Source: G963704535 sp963704535 (GTDB lineage Bacteria; Chloroflexota; Chloroflexia; Chloroflexales; Roseiflexaceae). From it: a stretch of DNA of 64,000 nucleotides. The DNA lies in NCBI GenBank assembly GCA_963704535.1, contig OY969916.1, forward strand, positions 1,302,001 to 1,366,000, given 5' to 3'. Positions 29,544-36,054 of this stretch are shown here, in pieces (the first letter of the stretch is position 1; each line of letters starts with the position of its first letter). Made by a program: the position numbers and the translations under genes. Below the pieces are notes generated by a model. That model was not told the DNA's origin. It was given only the letters and a program-made list of their open reading frames with translations, and made no database searches.

Positions 29544-29862
29544 GTCGGCAGGATCATTGGAGGATCTACTGGAGAGCCGCTGCTGCGCGCCGGCACGCCG
29601 GTCCAACGTGATTCTCACGGCCGACTATGACAGTCGCTACTCAGCCTGTTACCTGGGCCACATACACACCATTCGTGACCATTGCGAGGTGTTGGCCCGT
29701 CACGCCAGCTATCAACAGGTGCGACTGGACTACTCCAGTGCTGAGGCGCTGCGTGTCAGCCAGGAGGCCCAGCACAGCGCTGCGGCAAACTGGCTCCACC
29801 AACACCTGGCCGAACTGCTGAACGGAACACCACCGCCCTGCTCCTGCGCGCAGTGCCGCTAA
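29542..29862 (+). CDS. Small protein of unknown function, doubtful
   Basis: A 106-residue frame (first recognisable coding-like part YDSRYSACYLGHIHTIRDHC) ending in CSCAQCR. Composition is protein-like, with several Cys and His residues that could bind zinc, but the nominal start overlaps the preceding terminator, and an internal start near 29627 may be used. It precedes the Mom/GNAT-like gene by 66 bp. In phage Mu the mom gene is preceded by the small zinc-finger gene com; that parallel is only suggestive here. Confidence 0.35.
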   Translation: MSAGSLEDLLESRCCAPARRSNVILTADYDSRYSACYLGHIHTIRDHCEVLARHASYQQVRLDYSSAEALRVSQEAQHSAAANWLHQHLAELLNGTPPPCSCAQCR

Positions 29863-29874
29863 ACCCTCTCAACC

Positions 29875-29907
29875 CCGCCCTGCCGTTGTGTACGCGCGGC
29901 AGGGCGG
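29875..29907. terminator. GC-rich hairpin
   Basis: Arms CCGCCCTGCCG / CGGCAGGGCGG with an 11-nt loop, between the small frame and the Mom/GNAT-like gene, without a T-tract. Confidence 0.6.
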
Positions 29908-29928
29908 CGCGTGCAGAGGATCGCATCA

Positions 29929-30585
29929 ATGACAACAACATGTGTCGCTCTGCCCGCCAGGCTGACAACAGCTACGGACTATGTAGTTGCACAAGTGGAC
30001 GAAACTGTTTCCCCGCTCACGATCGTGCGCGCCTATGGCCCGGCTCGCAAAGCCAGCATGACCTACCTGGAGGCCAACCACTATATGCGTTCCGGCGGCG
30101 GATCGGGCCAGCTTTTCATCGTCGAAGACCGCACTGGCGCTGTCTACGGTGCCTGCCTGATTGGCGCGACCGCCAGCACCAACTGCGTTCGCTCAATCGC
30201 CGGCGCGTGCCTGATCGGTCCAGCCGCCAGCAAAGACGCCGAGCGCTCGATCGCCCTGGGCGGCGTGCTGATACGTCAGAGCAAGAGTTCACATCTGCAC
30301 GATGGCGTGCCGATGTATGAGTCCCACTTGCTACGACACGCGATGCGGGCGGTCTGTAACGAATACGACCGACTTGTCCTCTTTGTGAGCTATGCTGATA
30401 TGGCCGCGACGGACGAGCGCACTGGAAAGCCGTTGCTCGGCTGGATCTACCTGGCAAGTGGTTTTTTCTTTGCCGGCGAAACGACCAGCCAGCGCTGCTG
30501 CGTGGTTGATCATCTCGGCCGGGCACGCTCGACCCGCCAGGGTCGGGTCACGTTGAACTCGCAAAACACTCCCAAGGGCTGGTGA
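29929..30585 (+). CDS. GNAT-fold protein resembling the Mom DNA-modification family
   Basis: 218 residues from the ATG at 29929 (MTTTCVALPARLTTATDYVV; AGAGGA upstream). The N-terminal part has AYGPARKASMTYLEANHYMR and GQLFIVEDRTGAVYGACLIG, and the C-terminal part LVLFVSYADMAATD, GWIYLASGFFFAGET and CCVVDHLGRA. The order HY..., G..GA..., VSYAD, G.IY.A.GF...GET, VVDG is that of Mom-like acetyltransferase-fold proteins, which in phage Mu convert adenine to N6-carbamoylmethyladenine. No functional claim beyond the fold is safe. The homologous product seems to continue past the stop at 30585 in another frame, so the gene is probably 3'-truncated by a frameshift. Confidence 0.5.
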   Translation: MTTTCVALPARLTTATDYVVAQVDETVSPLTIVRAYGPARKASMTYLEANHYMRSGGGSGQLFIVEDRTGAVYGACLIGATASTNCVRSIAGACLIGPAASKDAERSIALGGVLIRQSKSSHLHDGVPMYESHLLRHAMRAVCNEYDRLVLFVSYADMAATDERTGKPLLGWIYLASGFFFAGETTSQRCCVVDHLGRARSTRQGRVTLNSQNTPKGW

Positions 30586-31000
30586 TATCTTCCACGACGA
30601 GCTGATTACCAAAGACTGGCAGCTCAAGCGGTTGCCGCCGGCGCGCCTTTGGCTGGCGCTTGTTACCCCTGAGCGCTACACCCGCAAGCAAGCCAAACAT
30701 GCCTGGCGAGCGAGCTGGTCGCAGATCAATCCCAAGCGCCAGATCGCCGCCAAGAATCTGAATCGACCATGTCGCCTGGCAGCGCAAGCTAACCGAGGGC
30801 ACCGTCAGCTTGGGCGACCCGCGACCACGGCACATGCGCGAACACGATCGCTTCCAGCCGGCCTGGTGGGATGGTGCGGAACTCACCCGCACCGCCGCTC
30901 CAGTGTGGGTCCCAGCCTGCTGGCAGCACGAGAACTGCTGGAGGCTGATGTCGTGGGCGAGACGACCGCCAACCGCCGCTACAAACCGCTGTGTGAATAA
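30586..31000 (+). pseudogene. Frameshifted continuation of the Mom/GNAT-like gene
   Basis: Directly after the stop, a second frame reads DIFHDELITKDWQLKRLPPA and LALVTPERYTRKQAKHAWRA up to about 30770; a third frame then reads WQRKLTEGTVSLGDPRPRHM and FQPAWWDGAELTRTAAPVWV to about 30905; the second frame resumes with SLLAARELLEADVVGETTAN and stops at 31000. Coding character switches without overlap, which fits one ancestral product of about 350 residues broken by three indels. Confidence 0.5.
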
Positions 31001-31015
31001 GGGAGCGCGCTTGCC

Positions 31016-31065
31016 GCCACCAACAGGGCCGGTCTGCAATGAAGCAGACCGGCCCTGTTGGTGGC
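31016..31065. terminator. 22-bp perfect hairpin
   Basis: Arms 31016-31037 and 31044-31065 (start GCCACCAACAGGGCC) with an AATGAA loop, between two convergent broken genes, so it may terminate both ways. No T-tract. Confidence 0.75.
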
Positions 31066-31071
31066 ACCTTC

Positions 31072-31240
31072 CTACCCGACGTACCGCCGCAGCGTTGCGT
31101 CCACTGTCGCGCCGTAGCCCTCCCCGAACAGATTCAAGTGATTGAGCAGATGATATAGATTGTAGAGGTCGGGCACGCGCGGTACGCCAACCCGCACACC
31201 GTACTCGCCACGGGCCAGCATGGCGGGGGTTGTGTTGGGG
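31072..31240 (-). pseudogene. 3' fragment of a fructosamine-kinase-family gene
   Basis: About 55 residues survive: NTTPAMLARGEYGVRVGVPR, then DLYNLYHLLNHLNLFGEGYG and TLRRYVG at the stop. The LYxLYHLLNHLNLFGxGY ending is characteristic of fructosamine/ketosamine-3-kinases, which phosphorylate glycated amines for deglycation. Everything upstream of about 31240 is replaced by unrelated sequence, so the kinase lobe is absent. The loss may be connected with the MITE inserted about 110 bp upstream. Confidence 0.7.
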
Positions 31241-31348
31241 TAGTTGATTGTCCAAACTCTCGTTCAGAGACGATAGCCTCCTGCGAGCACCTGAACAATC
31301 GGGGTTTGTTCTATTGGACAAGGCCGAAACGATTACCGGCCTAGCCCT

Positions 31349-31453
31349 TAGAGACTGTCTGAAAAGGTTGATTTGTCGCCGAAGCTTCGTGGTGGAAAGG
31401 GGGTTCTTGAGGGGGCAACCCCCTCAAGAACCCCCTTTTCAGACAGCCTCTTA
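31349..31453. repeat. MITE-like element with terminal and central palindromes
   Basis: About 105 bp flanked by TTA. Ends GAGACTGTCTGAAAAGG / CCTTTTCAGACAGCCTC are near-perfect inverted repeats; the centre is a perfect 20-bp-arm hairpin (31396-31415 with 31419-31438) of the GAGGGGG-CAA-CCCCCTC type. No coding capacity. It is the best-preserved example of the hairpin family in this window. Confidence 0.8.
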
Positions 31454-31494
31454 GGGGTTGAGAAGCCACACAGAGAGCAAGGCCGGTACCAGAG

Positions 31495-31849
31495 TGGTGG
31501 AGATGGGGGGAGTCGAACCCCCGTCCAGAAGAGTTAGCCGCAGATTTGCTACAAGCTTAGTCACTTGTTTAGTGTCGCTCGCGGTCGCACAACTGACAAA
31601 GCAACCTTTGAGCCAGCCCGCTTATCTTAGCCCGGCCAAGCAGGCGATCCGCCGGGAGCACCCCGACTTGCTGACGTTCGACCCCGCCCCATCAGGGTGA
31701 GGACGGGCGAACGGGCTACCTAATTAGGCAGCCAGCGCCATTGCTGGCGCTCGGTGTGTTTTGGCAGTTAAGCCTTTGCCCCTTTAACGAGACTGGGCGG
31801 CTCGGCTTGCAACCTACGACATCGTCCCCTGTCGAAACCAGGCATCCCC
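31495..31849 (-). ncRNA. ssrA: tmRNA (transfer-messenger RNA)
   Basis: 355 nt. The 5' end GGGGATG pairs with CATCTCC at the 3' end (one G-U), which ends in encoded CCA; the T-arm reads GGGGGTTCGACTCCCCC and the 5' part GGTTTCGACAGGGG is the standard D-loop-like region. The tag frame (31765-31724) encodes AKTHRAPAMALAA followed by TAA, ending in the degradation-competent ALAA. tmRNA with SmpB rescues stalled ribosomes and tags the product for proteolysis. Confidence 0.97.
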
Positions 31850-31861
31850 GTAACGTGCCAC

Positions 31862-31890
31862 AGTATACCACGCGAACGGTCGTTCGTCAA
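31862..31890 (-). promoter_or_regulatory. Promoter of tmRNA
   Basis: Minus strand TTGACG (31890-31885), 17-bp spacer, TATACT (31867-31862), 13 nt upstream of the mature 5' end, leaving a short leader for RNase P. Confidence 0.88.
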
Positions 31891-31903
31891 AGCAAATCGC
31901 GCG

Positions 31904-32422
31904 TCATCGAACCCGCTCGATCTCGTCGCGCACCGAAACCTGCCCATCGTTGACCTCGACCGGCAGCCGCACCATGTTCTGCGGCGTCTCGCCGCTGATC
32001 AGCCCATCGAGGTAGCGGCCGTCGGGAGTATAGCGCGAGCCCAGGCAGTTGATGTCCTTGAACAGCCCGGCCTCGGCGTCCCAGTACAGGAAGCAGCCTG
32101 AGAGTGTATCCACGCCCAGCAGGGCCACCCAGCCATTGTCGCCCTCGCGGCGCACATAGATCACATCCTCGCTGATGCTCTGGTCACGCCGCGGGATCAA
32201 GCTGCTGATCTGGAGCTTTGGCACGTCGTAGCGCCGTGGATACTGGTCGGTGTAGTCCTCCACGCGGCCAGCGCCGATCAGCGTCGGTGGCGGCGCGAGC
32301 ATGCGCAGCCCGGCCACCGAGCAAAAGAGCACCAGCAGGATCGCGGCGGCCAGAAACAACACCAGCGCCCGCCGCTGGCGCTGCTGCTGGCGGACGATCT
32401 CAGATGAGCGTTCTCGTAACAT
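31904..32422 (-). CDS. Membrane-anchored Rieske-like protein without cluster ligands
   Basis: 172 residues: basic N-terminus, one transmembrane helix (about 19-40, LVLFLAAAILLVLFCSVAGL), then an outer domain reading PRRYDVPKLQISSLI, ALLGVDTLSGCFLYWD, FKDINCLGSRYTPDGRYLDG and RLPVEVNDGQVSV. The order and spacing match the Rieske ferredoxin fold of cytochrome bc subunits (box I CTHxGC, box II CPCHGS, then FDxxGxxxxGP), but the Cys-His pairs are gone: one Cys is left in each box and both His are missing. It cannot hold a [2Fe-2S] cluster. It follows the methyltransferase by 9 bp in one operon. Confidence 0.6.
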   Translation of the reverse strand: MLRERSSEIVRQQQRQRRALVLFLAAAILLVLFCSVAGLRMLAPPPTLIGAGRVEDYTDQYPRRYDVPKLQISSLIPRRDQSISEDVIYVRREGDNGWVALLGVDTLSGCFLYWDAEAGLFKDINCLGSRYTPDGRYLDGLISGETPQNMVRLPVEVNDGQVSVRDEIERVR

Positions 32423-32430
32423 ATGCCGAT

Positions 32431-33189
32431 TTAAGGTCTCCGGGCCACGGCCAGCATCAGCGTGCCTTCGCTTGTGTACTCGTCCAGCTCATACGAGCCG
32501 TACACCGCTTCTAGCTCCAGGCCCGCGCGCGCCAGTAAGTGCTCCAGTTCGTAGCGGTAGAGCCAGCGCATGGTGAAGGGCAGGGTGCTGCGCCGCACAT
32601 GGCCCGCGGCATCCAGCTCATCGTAGATGAAGGTCACGTAGTTGAGCTGCGCGGCCGTGTCGGTCTGCTGGGCCACAAACTTCTGGACCGGCGTGCCGTC
32701 GGCGAGCGTAAACGTCCGGTCCAGCACCAGCTCGCCGTTGTGCCCGGCCAGCGCCCGCAGGTCGGGGTTGAACAGGTCGAGTGCTAGCAGCCCGCCCGGT
32801 CGCAGCGCCTCCCGAATGTGGATCAGCGCCGCGATCTGCGCTTTGGTGGTGGTGAGGTGCATAAATGAGTTCAACGCGACGATCGCCAGCCCGAATGGCC
32901 CCGGCGGAGCGACATCGCGGACGTCGCCCTCCAGCAGTTCGACTTGGTCGAGCAAGCCGGCAGCCACCAACCGTTCCCTAGCGGCGGCGATCATCCGCGC
33001 CGAGATATCGACGCCGGTGAGCCGGTAGCCGGCCCGCGCCAGCGGCTCAAGCAGCCGCCCGCTGCCGCACATCACCTCCAGGATCGGGCCGCCGCAGCGC
33101 CGCGCCAGCTCGTGGTAAAACGGGAGGTCGTCGGAGACCGCCGCGTAGTCGGCGTCATAGAAACGCACAAAGGCGTCAAACTCGCTCAT
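32431..33189 (-). CDS. Class I SAM-dependent methyltransferase
   Basis: 252 residues from the ATG at 33189 (MSEFDAFVRFYDADYAAVSD). Motif I is ILEVMCGSGRLLEPLARAGY, motif II TGVDISARMI, motif III ELLEGDVRDVAPPGPF, motif IV FGLAIVALNSFMHL; the C-terminal part has the beta-sheet insert seen in small-molecule methyltransferases of the Methyltransf_25 group. Substrate unknown. The ATG overlaps the stop of the upstream membrane protein (ATGA), so translation is coupled. Confidence 0.88.
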   Translation of the reverse strand: MSEFDAFVRFYDADYAAVSDDLPFYHELARRCGGPILEVMCGSGRLLEPLARAGYRLTGVDISARMIAAARERLVAAGLLDQVELLEGDVRDVAPPGPFGLAIVALNSFMHLTTTKAQIAALIHIREALRPGGLLALDLFNPDLRALAGHNGELVLDRTFTLADGTPVQKFVAQQTDTAAQLNYVTFIYDELDAAGHVRRSTLPFTMRWLYRYELEHLLARAGLELEAVYGSYELDEYTSEGTLMLAVARRP

Positions 33190-33677
33190 GGGATGTTCAA
33201 CGCGAAGACGACTAGCGCCGCGCCGCCGAGCACAATCAGCCCCAGGATGCCCACGAACAGGAGCGTCGGGTTGAACAGCGGGTCGAAGCGCGGCGCCTGC
33301 GAAACGCGCGGCTGTGCCCCCAGGCGCGGCGCCAGATCGCGCGACGGGGCGATGGGTGGCGGCCGGGGCAGCCGCGCCTCGCCGCCAAACGGCGGCATGG
33401 GCGCGTTGAGCGGCGGCGCCGGGGAGGTGCCGGTGGGCAACCGCACGTCCCCGCCGCGTGAGCCACCCGCCAGCGCGCGCACGACCGAGACCATCACGAC
33501 CAGCAGCACCAGCGCGCCGGCCGCGATCGGCAGTAGGTTGGACGGTAGCGCCGCCGCTCCGCCCAGCGCGCCCTGGATGAACTGAAGGAGCGGGCGACCG
33601 GCGAACAGCAGGATAAAGACGATCCAGCCGATCGCCGAGCGCCAGCCCGACTGCTTTTCCTTGCGATCGTTGCGCAT
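33186..33677 (-). CDS. Membrane protein of unknown function
   Basis: 163 residues with two N-terminal transmembrane segments (about 14-28 and 43-66), a 65-residue Pro/Ala/Arg-rich cytoplasmic or periplasmic linker, and a C-terminal transmembrane helix (TLLFVGILGLIVLGGAALVV). No family recognised. First gene of the three-gene leftward operon with the methyltransferase and the Rieske-like protein. Confidence 0.7.
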   Translation of the reverse strand: MRNDRKEKQSGWRSAIGWIVFILLFAGRPLLQFIQGALGGAAALPSNLLPIAAGALVLLVVMVSVVRALAGGSRGGDVRLPTGTSPAPPLNAPMPPFGGEARLPRPPPIAPSRDLAPRLGAQPRVSQAPRFDPLFNPTLLFVGILGLIVLGGAALVVFALNIP

Positions 33678-33743
33678 AGTGCCATCCTGAGAGACTCTCT
33701 GAACTGTGGATAAAGCTGGAATGTGGCACTATTCTAGCACAGA

Positions 33744-36023
33744 TCAGGGCGAGCGCGGTATCCAGAAGAGTTGATAATACTCGACGCCCGCCGGATCGGC
33801 GAAAAGCGCGTCGGCAGTGTGGAGCTGGGGTGCGAGCGGCAGCGCGGCCGAGTTGGAGCCTGGCCTGGTATAGGTCGGCTTCGCGATCCACTGCGCCGTC
33901 CCGCCGGCGACCTCCAGCCGGCAGATCAGGACATCGCCCCGCAGCAGCTCTCGCTCGGCCGGCTGGCGGTAGCGAACATCCAACGTCGCCCGCAGCCCCT
34001 CCTGCGGCAGCGGCGCGTTGGCGGCAATGCCGAAGGGGTAACTCCAGGGCTGTGCTGCTCCATGCTCGGAGGTGGGTGGCTGGCCCTGCACGCCGTTGTT
34101 GATCGTCGTGATCATTCTGATTCTGCTGTAGAATTCCATTTTTTCTTCTGCCGCCGGGCTCTCCAGGTTCTCAAACACCGGGTCGTCGAAAAACAGCAGG
34201 ACGTTGCCATCCGATGAGCCAGCCGTGATCGGGAGCGGCGCGCCGGGGGTGTGGGTCGGGGGGTTGCCGCCGTGCGAGAACGTCGTGATCATGCGGGTCT
34301 CACCCCAGCGCAGCATGACATGGCCATCTAAGCCCGGCAGGCTGCATGACTCGAACTCCCAGAGTGTTTCGGTCTTGTTGGCGGCCTTTAATTGCTGCGG
34401 CGCTCCACCCAGTGGGAACAGCCAGACGTCGTCGGGTTGCAGGCCCTGGAGCGTGCTGTCGATTCGCACGCGCACGTTGAGCGAAAGGTAGATCGAGCCG
34501 CCGACCGTTTGAGCCTGCGCCGGATCGAGTAGCGGAAGGACATCGACGACCGGCATCGGCGGCTCCTGAGCCGGTTTCGAGAGCGTTGCCGCCAGGTGCT
34601 GATTGTGCTGCTTGATACGGCCTGAGAACACCTTTGGCCGGTGATCCTGGTCTTCGATGATCGCGAGGAAGGTATCGCCGGACTCGGCGCCCAGCAATGG
34701 GAATGGCCGGTAGGAGGCGCGCATGTCGAGCGTGCCTTGGGCAAGCAGTTGCTGATCGGGCGTGCCCGGTTGCTTCAAAATGTATAACCAATACCGATCG
34801 TGGGGGACGCCGGGCGCCTCGCGCTCGAACAGTTCTGTGTGGTCGGAGGCCGTGAAAAAGGCTTTTCGACCGCTTCCCAATTTGGACTGACGAACCAGCA
34901 ACGGCAACGGCAGAGGCAGAGGCCCTGGCCCTTCTCGTAGCTGCCGAGACCGATTTTTTCCCTTGGGAATCAGCGGGTACTTCTCCCGGATGGTGTCCCA
35001 CTCGTATGAGCCGTCGGCGGTGCCATGGCGCCTGGTACGTAGCGCCAGCTCGCTGGTGCCTTCCAGGCTCTCCATAATCGAGTCGCCGCGCAGTTGCACC
35101 TTGGGGCCGACGATGATCAGCGGCTGCGCGGGCGGGTCGCTCTGTTCCCGGCGTACCAGGTGCTGCGGATGCGCGCCGGGCACCTGAACATCTGCGGCAA
35201 AGATGACCTCCTGGGTGGCGAGGTACGCATCTTTGAGGTGCAGCGCGTAGTGGCCCCACTCGTGGATGATCGTCCGGTAGCCCTCCGGCTCATCCCAGGG
35301 GATAGTGAAGCCGTTCAGCCAGACCCCGCGACCGAGGCGAATCGGCATATTCTTGTCGCGATCGTGGATGCCGCCGACCCAGCTTCGGCCGCGCAACCGG
35401 TTGGAGGCGGCGAGCTGGATGTCGGCGTAGGGCATCAGCTCCGGCCCGCCGAAGACGACCTGCCCAAAGGCCATGTGGCCGTCGGTGACATCGTACAGGA
35501 AGTCGGAGGCGCGGCGAAATGCCCACTCCAACCGCCGCAGGTCGGCTTCGTGCGGCTCCCACTCCAGGGCGACGAGCACGTTGAACAGGTAGAGGTGCGG
35601 GTCGCTGCCTTCGCCGCGCAGGGGGAAGTCGTCCGGCTGCGGTAGCTGGTGGCTCCGCTCCTCACGCGTGAGCGCTTTGGGCGGCTGATCGCCCAGCGGG
35701 TGCCGATCGCGGTTCGCGTCCAACTCGGCGGTCAGCAGCATGTAGCAACCGTAGGCACAATCGAGCGGGATACCGAATGGGCCGAGGGGAACGGGCGGGT
35801 GCAGATTGCCGATCTCACGAATTCTGATGCCCCTGGGGTTCTTGTACACCCGGCCCTCTTTGTCGCGCCAGGGCGAGAGCCTCACCGGGTCAAACTGTAC
35901 GACCGGAACATCATCGTAAACGTCGAGCGGATCATCCTGCGGTGGCGAAGGCGGTGTCCCGGTGTGGGTGGCTTCTGGTATACTGTAGCGATTGAACAGC
36001 AGGCGCTTCGGGTCCTCGCTCAT
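33744..36023 (-). CDS. HExxH metallopeptidase-like protein
   Basis: 759 residues from the ATG at 36023 (MSEDPKRLLFNRYSIPEATH) with AGGAGG upstream. The zinc motif HEWGH is at about 254-258 (GYRTIIHEWGHYALHLKDAY), preceded by helical sequence and followed by long beta-rich domains; no signal peptide is visible, so it is cytoplasmic or exported by another route. The C-terminal half may be Ig-like. The third zinc ligand cannot be fixed by eye; ESLEGTSELALRTRRHGT (about 320) offers a Glu/His candidate. It is transcribed divergently from the TPR-CHAT protease with only 31 bp between start codons, which points to joint control and perhaps to a shared pathway. Confidence 0.75.
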   Translation of the reverse strand: MSEDPKRLLFNRYSIPEATHTGTPPSPPQDDPLDVYDDVPVVQFDPVRLSPWRDKEGRVYKNPRGIRIREIGNLHPPVPLGPFGIPLDCAYGCYMLLTAELDANRDRHPLGDQPPKALTREERSHQLPQPDDFPLRGEGSDPHLYLFNVLVALEWEPHEADLRRLEWAFRRASDFLYDVTDGHMAFGQVVFGGPELMPYADIQLAASNRLRGRSWVGGIHDRDKNMPIRLGRGVWLNGFTIPWDEPEGYRTIIHEWGHYALHLKDAYLATQEVIFAADVQVPGAHPQHLVRREQSDPPAQPLIIVGPKVQLRGDSIMESLEGTSELALRTRRHGTADGSYEWDTIREKYPLIPKGKNRSRQLREGPGPLPLPLPLLVRQSKLGSGRKAFFTASDHTELFEREAPGVPHDRYWLYILKQPGTPDQQLLAQGTLDMRASYRPFPLLGAESGDTFLAIIEDQDHRPKVFSGRIKQHNQHLAATLSKPAQEPPMPVVDVLPLLDPAQAQTVGGSIYLSLNVRVRIDSTLQGLQPDDVWLFPLGGAPQQLKAANKTETLWEFESCSLPGLDGHVMLRWGETRMITTFSHGGNPPTHTPGAPLPITAGSSDGNVLLFFDDPVFENLESPAAEEKMEFYSRIRMITTINNGVQGQPPTSEHGAAQPWSYPFGIAANAPLPQEGLRATLDVRYRQPAERELLRGDVLICRLEVAGGTAQWIAKPTYTRPGSNSAALPLAPQLHTADALFADPAGVEYYQLFWIPRSP
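35976..35984 (+). promoter_or_regulatory. Extended -10 promoter for the TPR-CHAT gene
   Basis: TGGTATACT, an extended -10 element, lies 70 bp upstream of the CHAT start and inside codons 14-16 of the divergent peptidase gene. The -35 region is weak (GTCCCG), as extended -10 promoters allow. Confidence 0.5.
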
Positions 36024-36054
36024 AGCTTCCTCCTGTACGACAAGGTTGCGGGTG

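Noticed and set aside
32431..33891. 486-residue version of the methyltransferase
   Set aside because: The extra N-terminal 234 residues overlap another well-supported gene in a different frame; the ATG at 33189 is coupled to that gene's stop.
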